NCBI RefSeq assembly: GCF_000383675.1
Contig: NZ_KB911821.1
Span: forward strand, 310,001 to 374,000
DNA: 64,000 nucleotides
Reading direction: 5' to 3'
DNA from: Terracoccus sp. 273MFTsu3.1
Lineage (GTDB): Bacteria > Actinomycetota > Actinomycetes > Actinomycetales > Dermatophilaceae
Positions 8,037 to 16,243 of the stretch are shown here, piece by piece; the first letter of the stretch is position 1, and the number at the start of each line of letters is the position of its first letter. The notes beneath the pieces were generated by a model, which did no database searches, was not told the DNA's origin, and worked only from the letters and a program-made list of their open reading frames with translations. The translations under genes were made by a program, and so were the position numbers.

Positions 8037-9369
8037 CGCCCCGGGATCGCCCCTCGCCGTCCGTGACGGCGGGCTCGTCTGGCACCCCTACGCTCCGCTC
8101 GACGGACCCGAGCCGTATGCGGTCGAGGGCGCCTCGGGCGTCCGTCTGACCCTCACGGCACCCGACGGGGAACGGTTCGAGGCGGTCGACGCGATGGCCT
8201 CCTGGTGGTGCGCCGTCCACGGCTACCGCAACCCGGTCCTCGACGCCGCCGCCCACGAGCAGGTCGACCGCTTCAGCCACGTCATGTTCGGCGGGCTGAC
8301 GCACGAGCCCGCGGTCCGGCTCGCCGAGCGACTCACGGAGATGGCTCCCGGTCCGATGGCGCACGTCTTCTTCGCCGACTCCGGCTCGGTCTCGGTCGAG
8401 GTCGCGCTCAAGCTGGCCCTGCAGTACCAGGCCGCGCTCGGGCGTCCGAACCGCCAGCGCTTCCTCACCGTGCGCGGCGGCTACCACGGTGACACCTTCG
8501 CGGCGATGAGCGTGTGCGACCCCGTCGACGGCATGCACTCGGCCTTCCCGGGCGCCCTGGCGCGCCAGGTCTTCGCCCCACGCCCTCCGGCCGCGCGGCT
8601 CGTCACGACCCCCACCGGTGAGGACCACTGGGAGACGGACCGGCTCGCGCTCGACGCCTGGGCGGCCGAGGTGCGGCCCCTCGCGCAGACACACACCGAC
8701 GAGCTGGCCGCGGTCGTCGTCGAACCGGTCCTCCAGGGCGCCGGCGGCATGCACGTGTACCACCCCGACTGCCTGCGGGTGCTGCGCGAGGTCGCCGACG
8801 AGCACGGCCTGCTCCTCGTCGTCGACGAGATCGCGACCGGTTTCGGTCGCACCGGTCGCCTCTTCGCCTCGGAGTGGGCCGACGTCGCCCCCGACGTGAT
8901 CTGCGTCGGCAAGGCTCTGACGGGTGGATACCTTTCTCTCGCAGCAGTGCTCATGACCCGCGAGGTCGGCGATGCGATCACCCGGTCGGAGTTCCGCGCC
9001 CTCCTGCACGGCCCGACCTTCATGGCCAACCCGCTCGCCTGCGCCGTGGCCAATGCCTCCGTCGAGCTCGTCGAGACCACCTGGAAGGACCACGTGCCGC
9101 GCGTCGGGCGCCTTCTCGCCGAGCACCTGTCTGCCGCGGCCGCGCTCCCCCACGTCGCCGACGTGCGGACCCTCGGAGCCGTCGGCGTCGTGCAGCTGAC
9201 GTCTCCCGTCGACGTCACCCGCGTCACCCGCGCCGCGCTGCGCCGTGGTGTCTGGGTGCGCCCCTTCCGCGACCTCGTCTACACGATGCCGCCCTACGTC
9301 TGCACGGACGACGAGGTCCGCGTCATCGCCGAAGGGGTCGTCGGCGCGGTGGCGGAGGTCCACGCATGA
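8029..9369 (+). CDS. bioA: Adenosylmethionine-8-amino-7-oxononanoate aminotransferase
   Basis: PLP-dependent class III aminotransferase of 446 residues that converts 8-amino-7-oxononanoate (KAPA) to 7,8-diaminopelargonate (DAPA) with SAM as amino donor. The N-terminal WHPYAPL motif near residue 22 is typical of Bio[12 protein letters not shown] near 265 and the PLP lysine in [12 protein letters not shown] near 293 are intact. The ATG overlaps the end of bioB and its own TGA overlaps the bioF ATG, so the four genes are translationally coupled. Under BioQ control through the bioB promoter. Confidence 0.97.
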   Translation: MPDAPGSPLAVRDGGLVWHPYAPLDGPEPYAVEGASGVRLTLTAPDGERFEAVDAMASWWCAVHGYRNPVLDAAAHEQVDRFSHVMFGGLTHEPAVRLAERLTEMAPGPMAHVFFADSGSVSVEVALKLALQYQAALGRPNRQRFLTVRGGYHGDTFAAMSVCDPVDGMHSAFPGALARQVFAPRPPAARLVTTPTGEDHWETDRLALDAWAAEVRPLAQTHTDELAAVVVEPVLQGAGGMHVYHPDCLRVLREVADEHGLLLVVDEIATGFGRTGRLFASEWADVAPDVICVGKALTGGYLSLAAVLMTREVGDAITRSEFRALLHGPTFMANPLACAVANASVELVETTWKDHVPRVGRLLAEHLSAAAALPHVADVRTLGAVGVVQLTSPVDVTRVTRAALRRGVWVRPFRDLVYTMPPYVCTDDEVRVIAEGVVGAVAEVHA

Positions 9370-10664
9370 GCAGCTGGGACGCGTGGCTGGCGGAGCGCTC
9401 CGACCTCCGCGCCGAACGCGGCACCGAGCGCTTCGACCCCGTCCTGCGACTGGGCGGTCCGCGGCGCGGGTCGCGTGACCCGCTCGACCTCGCCTCCAAC
9501 GACTACCTCGGCCTGTCGCGCGACGACCGCGTCGTGGCGGCAGCCCGCGAGGCCCTCGAGCGCTACGGGGCCTCGGCGACGGCCAGCCGGCTCGTCACCG
9601 GGACCCTTCCCGTCCACCGTGACCTCGAGGCCGCCCTGTGCCGGCTCACGGGCCAGCCGAGCGCACTCGCCTTCTCGACGGGGTATGCCGCCAACCTCGG
9701 GGTGCTGACGGCGCTCAGTGGGCGTGGGGCCGAGATTCTCCTCGACGCCCACGCGCACGCCTCCCTCCACGACGCGGCCCGCATGTCGCGGGTGCCCTAC
9801 GCCACGTTCGCCCACAACGACGCCGCTGCCCTCGACCGTGAGCTCGCAGCGCGGCCCGACCGGCGAGTCCTCGTCGCCGTCGAGTCGATCTACTCCGTCC
9901 TCGGCGACGCCGCGCCCCTGCGCGCCCTGGCGGACGTCTGCCACCGTCACGGCGCCCTGCTCGTCGTCGACGAGGCACACGGCATCGGGGTGGCCGGTCA
10001 CGGCCGCGGCCTCGTCCACGAGCTCGGCCTCGTCGAGGCCCGCGACGTCGTCGTGACGCTGACCCTGTCGAAGGCGCTGGGATCCCAAGGGGGTGCCGTG
10101 CTGGGCCCGACCGCGGTGCGCCACCACCTCGTCAACACCGCGCGCAGCTTCATCTTCGACACCGGGCTCGCGCCCGCGTCGGCCGCCGCAGCCTGCGCCG
10201 CCGCGGGCCTCGTCGCGGACGACCCGAGCCTGGCGGCCGCGGTCCGCGCCAACGCCGGCACCATCGCGGCGATCTGCGGCATCGACCAGGCGGCCGGAGC
10301 CGTCCAGTCGCTGCCGATGCCGTCGCCCGCGAGCGCCGTGGCCGCGGCCCTCGAGCTGCGCGCGCAGGGTGTCCTCGTCGGCTGCTTCCGGCCGCCCAGC
10401 GTGCCCGACGGGGTGTCCCGGCTCCGCGTCACGGCTCGGGCGGACCTGTCGGGCGACGACCTCTACGAGGCCGCCCGGCTCGTGTCCCGGGCAGCCGCGA
10501 TTCACGGCGGGGCCCACGACCCCGATACCGTCGAGGGGCCACGGGCAGGGGACGCTCCCTCCCCCGTCCGTGGCCTCCCGTCGGTCGCGGCCGTCGAGGG
10601 TGTGCAGCCACCGGCACCGTCCTCGCCCCTCGGGTCCATCCCCCCGCACGGCGACGATGACTGA
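9366..10664 (+). CDS. bioF: 8-amino-7-oxononanoate synthase with C-terminal extension
   Basis: PLP enzyme of the alpha-oxoamine synthase family that condenses pimeloyl-ACP (or CoA) with alanine to 8-amino-7-oxononanoate (KAPA), which BioA then uses. [12 protein letters not shown] near residue 40, [16 protein letters not shown] near 200 and the PLP lysine in [11 protein letters not shown] near 238 are present. At 432 residues it is about 45 longer than usual: from roughly residue 385 a Pro/Gly/Asp-rich tail without family similarity runs to the stop. The tail coding sequence contains an inverted repeat (GGCCACGG 10537-10544 with CCGTGGCC 10568-10575). ATGA overlap with bioA upstream and an eight-base overlap with bioD downstream. 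Confidence 0.95.
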   Translation: MSSWDAWLAERSDLRAERGTERFDPVLRLGGPRRGSRDPLDLASNDYLGLSRDDRVVAAAREALERYGASATASRLVTGTLPVHRDLEAALCRLTGQPSALAFSTGYAANLGVLTALSGRGAEILLDAHAHASLHDAARMSRVPYATFAHNDAAALDRELAARPDRRVLVAVESIYSVLGDAAPLRALADVCHRHGALLVVDEAHGIGVAGHGRGLVHELGLVEARDVVVTLTLSKALGSQGGAVLGPTAVRHHLVNTARSFIFDTGLAPASAAAACAAAGLVADDPSLAAAVRANAGTIAAICGIDQAAGAVQSLPMPSPASAVAAALELRAQGVLVGCFRPPSVPDGVSRLRVTARADLSGDDLYEAARLVSRAAAIHGGAHDPDTVEGPRAGDAPSPVRGLPSVAAVEGVQPPAPSSPLGSIPPHGDDD

Positions 10665-11361
10665 GGTGCACCTGCCCCGCGTCGTCCTCGTCACGGGCAC
10701 CGACACCGACGTGGGCAAGACCGTCGTCTCGGCGGCCGTCGTCGCCACGGCACGGGCCGCAGGACGCAGCGTCACGGCATACAAGCCCACGCAGACCGGG
10801 GTGGCACCCGGCGAGCCGGGAGACATGGCCGAGGTGGAGCGACTGACGGGCGTGGCGACCGTCGAGGGCGTGCGCCTTCGGGCGCCCATGGCGCCGAGGC
10901 CGGCAGCCGCCCTCGAGGGCGCGGTCCTGCCCACCCTGGCCGACCACGTGGCCCGCGTCGCGGACCTGGTCCGCGATCACGACCTCGTCGTCGTCGAGGG
11001 CGCGGGCGGTCTGCTCGTCGAGCTCACCGACGCCGGTGAGACGCTGGCCGACCTCGCGACCGTCCTGCCGGACAGCGGGGTGCTCGTCGTCGCCCGCAGT
11101 GCGCTCGGCACTCTCAACCACACCATGTTGACGCGAGAAGCACTGTCCCACCGAGGAGTCCGGCCGCTCGGCATCGTCATCGGCGCGTGGCCGGACCATC
11201 CCGACGTCATCGAGACGACGAACCGCGACTACCTCGGCGCGCTTCCCGAGGGCCTGGTCGGCGCCGTGCCGCTCGGTGCCCCGCGCCTCGACGCGGCGAT
11301 CTTCACCGCCGACGCTCCCGACTGGCTGCCGGGACTGGCTCAGCGCCTCGGGACACCCTGA
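10657..11361 (+). CDS. bioD: Dethiobiotin synthetase
   Basis: ATP-dependent carboxylase of 234 residues that closes the ureido ring of 7,8-diaminopelargonate to give dethiobiotin for BioB. The P-loop GTDTDVGKTVVSAA is at residues 12-25, VVEGAGGLLVEL near 112 supplies the Mg/ATP contacts, and SALGTLNHTMLTREAL near 150 is family typical. Last gene of bioBAFD. It starts inside the bioF tail and its last 22 bases overlap the end of cimA on the other strand, leaving no room for a separate terminator between the two convergent units. Confidence 0.96.
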   Translation: MTEVHLPRVVLVTGTDTDVGKTVVSAAVVATARAAGRSVTAYKPTQTGVAPGEPGDMAEVERLTGVATVEGVRLRAPMAPRPAAALEGAVLPTLADHVARVADLVRDHDLVVVEGAGGLLVELTDAGETLADLATVLPDSGVLVVARSALGTLNHTMLTREALSHRGVRPLGIVIGAWPDHPDVIETTNRDYLGALPEGLVGAVPLGAPRLDAAIFTADAPDWLPGLAQRLGTP

Positions 11362-12929
11362 CGCAGCAGACCGTGCACGATGCCGTCGGTGAGAGCACGC
11401 CACGACGCGGCGAGGATCGAGCCGGCGACACCGATGGTGTCCCACGACGTCTCACCGTCGGACGTCTCGATGAGCACGCGCGTCACGGCGTCGGTGCCGT
11501 GCGAGGCGTCGAGGATGCGCACCTTGAAGTCGATGAGCTCGATCTTCTCGATCTCGGGGTAGGCGCGGGCCAGGGCCTCGCGCAGCGCGTGGTCGAGCGC
11601 GTTGACCGGACCGTTGCCCTCGCCCGTCGCGATGAGGCGGGCGCCGTCGGCACGCAGCTTGACGGTCGCCTCGGACGTCGCGTCACCCTCGCCCGAGGAG
11701 TCGGTGATGACCCGCCAGGACTCGACCTCGAAGTAGTCGGTGCACCCCGGCTCGAGCGCCTCGCGGAGCATCAGCTCGACCGTCGCGTCTGCGGCGTCGA
11801 ACGTCCAGCCCCGCAGCTCGAGGTCCTTGACCTCGGCGAGCACGGCGGCGACGACGTCGGGTCGGTCGGACAGGTCGAGCCCGGCCTCACGGGCCTTGAG
11901 CTCGATGCTCGCGCGCCCGGCCATGTCGGAGACGAGGGTGCGCATGCCGTTGCCGACGAGCGACGGGTCCATGTGCTGGTAGAGGTCGGGGTCGACCTTG
12001 AGCGCGCTCGCGTGCAGACCCGCCTTGTGCGCGAAGGCGCTGGCGCCGACGTAGGGCTGGCGGCTGTAGGCGGGGACGTTGGTCACCTCGCTGATGGCGT
12101 GCGCGATGTGCATGGCCCGGCGGAACGAGTCGGGCTCCATGGCGTCGAGCCCCAGCTTGAACTGGAGGTTGGCGGCGACCGTGAGCAGGTCGGCGTTGCC
12201 GGTGCGCTCGCCGTAGCCGTTGACGGTGCCCTGGACGTGGGTCGCCCCGGCCCGGACCGCCGCGACGGAGTTGGCGGCCGCGCAGCCGGTGTCGTTGTGG
12301 CAGTGGGCGCCGACGCGAGCACCCGTCGAGGCGATGACGTCAGCGACGACCTCCTCGACCTGGTGCGGGAGCATGCCCCCGTTGGTGTCGCACAGCACGA
12401 CGACCTCGGCGCCGGCGTCGTGCGCGGTGCGCACGACCGAGAGGGCGTAGTCGCGGTCGAGGTGCCAGCCGTCGAAGAAGTGCTCGCAGTCGAGGAAGAC
12501 GCGGCGACCCTGGGCGACGAGGTGCCCGACCGTGTCGCGGACCATCTCGAGGTTCTCCTCGAGCGTCGTGCGCAGGGCCCGTTCGACGTGGCCGGTGTGG
12601 GACTTCGCGACGAGGCACACGACCGACGCCTCGGAGTCGACGAGGGCACGCACGAGGGGGTCCTCCGCCGCGACCCCGCCGGCGCGACGGGTGGCCCCGA
12701 AGGCGGCGAGGGTCGCGTGACGCAGGTCGAGCTCGGTGCGGGCCCGCTCGAAGAACTCGGTGTCCTTCGGGTTGGCCCCGGGCCAGCCGCCCTCGATGAA
12801 GTCGACCCCGAGATCGTCGAGCAGCCCGGCGATGGCGAGCTTGTCCGACACCGAGAGGTTGAGCCCCTCCTGCTGGGCGCCGTCGCGCAGGGTGGTGTCG
12901 TAGACGTGCAGCGCTTCCATGGCCTTCAT
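11340..12929 (-). CDS. cimA: Citramalate synthase
   Basis: A 529-residue HMGL-like acyltransferase of the CimA branch that condenses pyruvate and acetyl-CoA to citramalate, the entry to threonine-independent isoleucine synthesis. YDTTLRDGAQQEG at the N terminus, DFIEGGWPGANPKD near 45, CDTNGGMLPHQVEE near 165 and GAHCHNDTGCAAANS near 193 are the substrate and metal site blocks. A LeuA-like dimer/regulatory domain fills the C terminus from about 390. ATG 12929 has GAGG just upstream; ATG 12920 is an alternative. A leader peptide and attenuator lie 140-240 bases upstream. The 3' end overlaps bioD. Confidence 0.94.
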   Translation of the reverse strand: MKAMEALHVYDTTLRDGAQQEGLNLSVSDKLAIAGLLDDLGVDFIEGGWPGANPKDTEFFERARTELDLRHATLAAFGATRRAGGVAAEDPLVRALVDSEASVVCLVAKSHTGHVERALRTTLEENLEMVRDTVGHLVAQGRRVFLDCEHFFDGWHLDRDYALSVVRTAHDAGAEVVVLCDTNGGMLPHQVEEVVADVIASTGARVGAHCHNDTGCAAANSVAAVRAGATHVQGTVNGYGERTGNADLLTVAANLQFKLGLDAMEPDSFRRAMHIAHAISEVTNVPAYSRQPYVGASAFAHKAGLHASALKVDPDLYQHMDPSLVGNGMRTLVSDMAGRASIELKAREAGLDLSDRPDVVAAVLAEVKDLELRGWTFDAADATVELMLREALEPGCTDYFEVESWRVITDSSGEGDATSEATVKLRADGARLIATGEGNGPVNALDHALREALARAYPEIEKIELIDFKVRILDASHGTDAVTRVLIETSDGETSWDTIGVAGSILAASWRALTDGIVHGLLRQGVPRR

Positions 12930-13071
12930 TGTCCTCGATCTCGGGGGTTCGGCCGACCGCCGGTTCAGGGGCGGGCGACGCGGGTGTGGGAGGCGTTCCG
13001 GTCTCTTCTCGTGGTCGCGGCGGCCGGGGTGGTGGCCTTCGCGGTGTCTCCCTCGGGGTGGTTCGGGAAAC

Positions 13072-13099
13072 AAAAAGACCCCCCAGGGTTGGGAGGTCT
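13072..13099 (-). terminator. Intrinsic terminator (attenuator) in the cimA leader
   Basis: AGACCTCCC and GGGGGGTCT form a 9-bp stem (13076-13099, one G-T pair) followed on the minus strand by TTTTTG. It stands between the short leader peptide and cimA, about 140 bases before the cimA ATG, so it would end transcription early unless an alternative fold forms. Confidence 0.8.
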
Positions 13100-13100
13100 G

Positions 13101-13123
13101 CGCGACGAGGGGTGCTCGTCGCG
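13101..13123 (-). promoter_or_regulatory. Hairpin directly after the cimA leader peptide
   Basis: CGCGACGAG (13101-13109) and CTCGTCGCG (13115-13123) give a perfect 9-bp stem with a 5-base loop. It begins one base after the TAG of the leader peptide, where a stalled ribosome would disrupt it. It is the likely pause or anti-terminator partner of the terminator at 13072-13099. Confidence 0.65.
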
Positions 13124-13168
13124 CTATTCGATAATGAGGGTGCCGGTAGGCACGGGTCGCTTCATCAC
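13124..13168 (-). CDS. cimA leader peptide
   Basis: A 14-codon reading frame (GTG ATG AAG ... CTC ATT ATC GAA TAG) encoding MMKRPVPTGTLIIE if the GTG is used, or 13 residues from the ATG. The last codons before the stop are Leu-Ile-Ile, fitting control by branched-chain aminoacyl-tRNA supply for an isoleucine-pathway gene. TACCGT (13180-13175) is six bases before the GTG, so translation probably starts on a leaderless message. The stop codon is followed immediately by a hairpin and then an intrinsic terminator. It is too short for gene callers. Known parallels are leuA and ilvB leaders; a cimA leader is inferred here. Confidence 0.7.
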   Translation of the reverse strand: MMKRPVPTGTLIIE

Positions 13169-13174
13169 ACGCTC

Positions 13175-13205
13175 ACGGTAGGGCTCGCGAAACATCCGCG
13201 AAACA
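13175..13205 (-). promoter_or_regulatory. Promoter of the cimA leader with a 9-base direct repeat
   Basis: The -10 TACCGT (13180-13175) has TTTCGC (13203-13198) 17 bases upstream. CGCGAAACA occurs at 13186-13194 and again at 13197-13205, 11 bases apart, so both copies face the same side of the helix and one covers the -35. This looks like a transcription-factor site on top of the attenuator. Confidence 0.5.
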
Positions 13206-13218
13206 GCACGTCCGGATC

Positions 13219-13236
13219 GTGGGACCGTCGTCCCAC
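13219..13236. terminator. Candidate terminator hairpin after the amine operon
   Basis: GTGGGAC and GTCCCAC form 7-bp arms with a 4-base loop, 71 bases past the stop of the C26 hydrolase gene. No T tract follows. It would separate the long amine operon from the cimA leader. Confidence 0.45.
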
Positions 13237-13306
13237 TGCGCGGGCCACGGTGATCCCGCCACCCGCCCGGCGTCCGACACGCCTCGACCCGGCGGGACGG
13301 GCAACG

Positions 13307-14020
13307 TCATCGGCTCGTGCCGGCGGCCTCCACGAGGGCCCGGAAGAGGCGCGGGTCCGTGCCCACCTCCGGGTGCCACTGGACGGCGAGCCGGAAGAAG
13401 GCGTCCGGGTCCTCCATCGCCTCCAGCGTGCCGTCGTCAGCCCACGCCGAGGCCTCGTAGCCCGGGTGGGTCAGGACGGACTGGTGGTGGTAGCTCGGCA
13501 CGTCGGCCTCCTCGCCGAGGATCTCGGCCAGCCGGGTCCCCACGACGGTGCGCACCGCGTGGTTGCCGTACGTCGCCGGCGCCGGTGAGTGCTCGTCGTG
13601 GCCGACGCGGTCGGGCACGTGCTGCTCGAGGAGCCCCCCGGCCGCGACCGCCATGACCTGCATCCCCCGGCAGATGCCGAGGACCGGCAGGTCGGTTCCC
13701 GCCGTCGCCCGGGCGATGGCGAGCTCCGTGGAGTCCCGGTCGGGACGCGAGGCCTGGACGGAGGCGTGCCGTTCGTCCGCGTAGAGCTCGGGCGCCACGT
13801 CGACCCCACCGGCGAGGATGACGCCGTCGAGGCGCTCGACGATCTCGAGCGCCGTCCCGTCGTCGAAGTCCGGGCGCGGCGGGATGACGATCGCGATCCC
13901 GCCCGCCTCCTCGACCTGTCGGACGTAGCGGTGCGGCACGAGGGCCCCGGGCACGTCGACCCAGCGACCCCACGACGCACGCTCGACGTAGGCGGTGATC
14001 CCGATGACCGGACGACCCAT
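13307..14020 (-). CDS. Gamma-glutamyl-gamma-aminobutyrate hydrolase family (peptidase C26)
   Basis: A class I glutamine-amidotransferase-fold hydrolase of 237 residues, PuuD-like, expected to cleave gamma-glutamyl amides to glutamate plus a free amino acid. The nucleophile elbow GICRGMQVMAV near residue 115 carries the catalytic Cys, and YHHQSV near 180 and QWHPEV near 215 carry the His and Glu of the triad. The ATG is preceded by GGAGGAGG. It is the last gene of the eight-gene minus-strand operon, 32 bases after the SDR, and would perform the final release step of the gamma-glutamylation route. Confidence 0.9.
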   Translation of the reverse strand: MGRPVIGITAYVERASWGRWVDVPGALVPHRYVRQVEEAGGIAIVIPPRPDFDDGTALEIVERLDGVILAGGVDVAPELYADERHASVQASRPDRDSTELAIARATAGTDLPVLGICRGMQVMAVAAGGLLEQHVPDRVGHDEHSPAPATYGNHAVRTVVGTRLAEILGEEADVPSYHHQSVLTHPGYEASAWADDGTLEAMEDPDAFFRLAVQWHPEVGTDPRLFRALVEAAGTSR

Positions 14021-14052
14021 GACGACCTCCTCCTCCAGCGTCCCACTCGCCC

Positions 14053-14820
14053 TCAGAGCGGCGTGACGTACGCGCCCGAGATGCCGCCGTCGACGAGGAA
14101 GGTCGACGCCGTGATGAAGCTGGACTCGTCGGAGGCGAGGAAGAGCACGGCGTTGGCCATCTCCTCCGGCTCGCCGAACCGGCCCATCGGCACGTGGACG
14201 AGGCGCCGCGCGGCGCGCTCCTCGTCCTTGGCGAAGAGCTCCTGGAGGAGCGGGGTGTTGACCGGACCGGGGCACAGGGCGTTGACGCGGACCCCCTCCC
14301 GGGCGAACTGCACGCCGAGCTCGCGGGACATCGAGAGCACGCCGCCCTTGCTCGCGCTGTAGGAGATCTGCGACGTCGCCGCGCCCATGACGGCGACGAA
14401 CGAGGCCGTGTTGATGATCGAGCCCTTGCCCTGCTCGAGCATGTAGGGCAGGGCGGCCTTGCAGCACAGGTAGACCGACGTGAGGTTGACCTCCTGCACC
14501 CTGCGCCAGGCGTCGAGGTCGGTGTCGAGGATCGAGTCGTCCTCGGGCGGGCTGATGCCGGCGTTGTTGAACGCGATGTCGACCGAGCCGTACGTCTCCT
14601 TGGCCGTGCGGAAGAGCGCGTCGACGTCCTCCTTGCTCACGACGTCGACCCGCACGAACGTGCCGCCGACCTCCTCGGCGATGCGGGTGCCGTTCGCCTC
14701 GTCGAGGTCGCCGATGACGACCTTCGCGCCCTCCTCGGCGAACCGCCGCACGGTCGCGAGACCGATGCCCGAGCACCCGCCCGTGATGACCGCGACCTTG
14801 CCGTCGAGCCTGCCTGCCAT
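14053..14820 (-). CDS. Short-chain dehydrogenase/reductase (SDR)
   Basis: Classical SDR of 255 residues using NAD(P). The cofactor motif TGGCSGIG is at residues 13-20, NNAG near 90, and the catalytic Ser plus YSASKGG (Tyr-x3-Lys) lie near 140-160. The Asp in IGDLDE near 38 suggests preference for NAD. Substrate is not evident from sequence. In the operon it sits between the aldehyde dehydrogenase and the C26 hydrolase, so an alcohol or hydroxy intermediate of the amine route is likely. The E. coli Puu pathway has no SDR, so this is an addition to that scheme. Confidence 0.9.
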   Translation of the reverse strand: MAGRLDGKVAVITGGCSGIGLATVRRFAEEGAKVVIGDLDEANGTRIAEEVGGTFVRVDVVSKEDVDALFRTAKETYGSVDIAFNNAGISPPEDDSILDTDLDAWRRVQEVNLTSVYLCCKAALPYMLEQGKGSIINTASFVAVMGAATSQISYSASKGGVLSMSRELGVQFAREGVRVNALCPGPVNTPLLQELFAKDEERAARRLVHVPMGRFGEPEEMANAVLFLASDESSFITASTFLVDGGISGAYVTPL

Positions 14821-14869
14821 GTGATTCCCTTCCAGCCCAGTGGATCTACGTGTTGGTGTGCGTCGACCG

Positions 14870-16243
14870 TCAGTCGGTCGAGATGAAGACGTTCTTGACC
14901 TCGGAGAACGCGTCGAGCGCGTCGGGGCCGAGCTCGCGGCCGATCCCGCTCTGCTTGAAGCCGCCGAACGGCGTCGAGTAGCGGACGCTGCTGTGCGAGT
15001 TGACGGAGAGGTTGCCGGCCTCGACAGCACGCGCGACCCGCAGGCCGCGACCGATGTCGCGGGTCCAGATGGACCCCGACAGGCCGTATGCCGTGTCGTT
15101 GGCCTTGGCGACCGCGTCGGCCTCGTCGTCGAACGGCATGACCGCGACGACGGGGCCGAAGACCTCCTCCTGCCAGACCCGGTCCGTCGTCGAGCGCGGC
15201 AGGACGACCGTCGCGGGATACCAGTAGCCGCTTCCCTCGGGGGCATCCCCGCGGAAGGCGACGTCGACGTCCTCGGTGGCGTCCTCGACGTAGGAGCGCA
15301 CCGTGTCGCGCTGCCCGGAGCTGATGAGCGGCCCCATCTCGGCGGCCTCGTCGCGAGGGTCGGTGACGACGACGCCGCGCACCGCCGTCTCGAAGTGCTC
15401 CATGAAGGTGTCGAAGGCGCTGCGCTCGACGAGGATGCGGCTGCGCGCGCAGCAGTCCTGGCCGGCGTTGTCGAAGACCCCGTACGGGGCCCGCGCCGCG
15501 GCGAGCTCGAGGTCGGAGTCGGCGAAGACGATGTTGGCGCTCTTGCCGCCGAGCTCGAGGGTGACGCGCTTGACCTGGTCGGCGGCCCCGCGCATGATCC
15601 GCTGGCCGACGGCCGTGGAGCCGGTGAAGCAGACCTTGCGCACGTCGGGATGCGTGACGAAACGCTCCCCGACGACCGTGCCCTTGCCGGGGACGACGGT
15701 GAAGACCCCCTCGGGGATCCCGGCCTCGAGCGCCAGCTCACCGAGGCGGACCGCGGTCAGCGGGGTCAGCTCGGCAGGCTTGAGCACGACCGTGTTCCCG
15801 GCGGCGAGCGCCGGCGCGAATCCCCAGCCGGCGATCGGCATGGGGAAGTTCCACGGGACGATGATGCCGACGACCCCGAGCGGCTCGCGGAACGTGACGT
15901 CGATCCCGCCTGCGACGGGGATCTGCCGGCCGAAGTGCCGCTCGGGCGCCCCGGAGTAGTACGCGAGGACGTCGCGGACGTTGCCCGCCTCCCAGCGTGC
16001 GTTGCCGATCGTGTGGCCGGCGTTCTCGACCTCCAGCTGGGCGAGCTCCTCCTGGTGCTCGCCGACGAGGTCGGAGAAGCGGCGCAGGAGCAGCGACCGG
16101 TCGGCGGGGCTCACGGCGCGCCACGCGGGGCTCGCGGCCGAGGCCCGGGCGATCGCGGCGTCGGTCTGCTCCAGCGAGGCGAGCTCGACGGTGCGGACCA
16201 CCTCCTCGGTGGCCGGGTTGATGACGTCGTGCGTGGTGGTCAC
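14870..16243 (-). CDS. Aldehyde dehydrogenase, PuuC-like
   Basis: NAD(P)-dependent aldehyde dehydrogenase of 457 residues. VPWNFPMPIAGWGFAPALAAGNT near 140 (given here as VPWNFPM and APALAAGNTVVLKPAE) binds cofactor, FTGSTAVGQ near 210 is the Rossmann turn, LELGGKSANIV near 235 holds the general-base Glu, and QDCCARSRI near 270 has the catalytic Cys. Its GTG overlaps the TGA of the glutamine-synthetase-like gene, so the two are co-translated. The predicted job is oxidation of the gamma-glutamylated aminoaldehyde to the acid before hydrolysis. The SDR follows 49 bases downstream. Confidence 0.92.
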   Translation of the reverse strand: MTTTHDVINPATEEVVRTVELASLEQTDAAIARASAASPAWRAVSPADRSLLLRRFSDLVGEHQEELAQLEVENAGHTIGNARWEAGNVRDVLAYYSGAPERHFGRQIPVAGGIDVTFREPLGVVGIIVPWNFPMPIAGWGFAPALAAGNTVVLKPAELTPLTAVRLGELALEAGIPEGVFTVVPGKGTVVGERFVTHPDVRKVCFTGSTAVGQRIMRGAADQVKRVTLELGGKSANIVFADSDLELAAARAPYGVFDNAGQDCCARSRILVERSAFDTFMEHFETAVRGVVVTDPRDEAAEMGPLISSGQRDTVRSYVEDATEDVDVAFRGDAPEGSGYWYPATVVLPRSTTDRVWQEEVFGPVVAVMPFDDEADAVAKANDTAYGLSGSIWTRDIGRGLRVARAVEAGNLSVNSHSSVRYSTPFGGFKQSGIGRELGPDALDAFSEVKNVFISTD

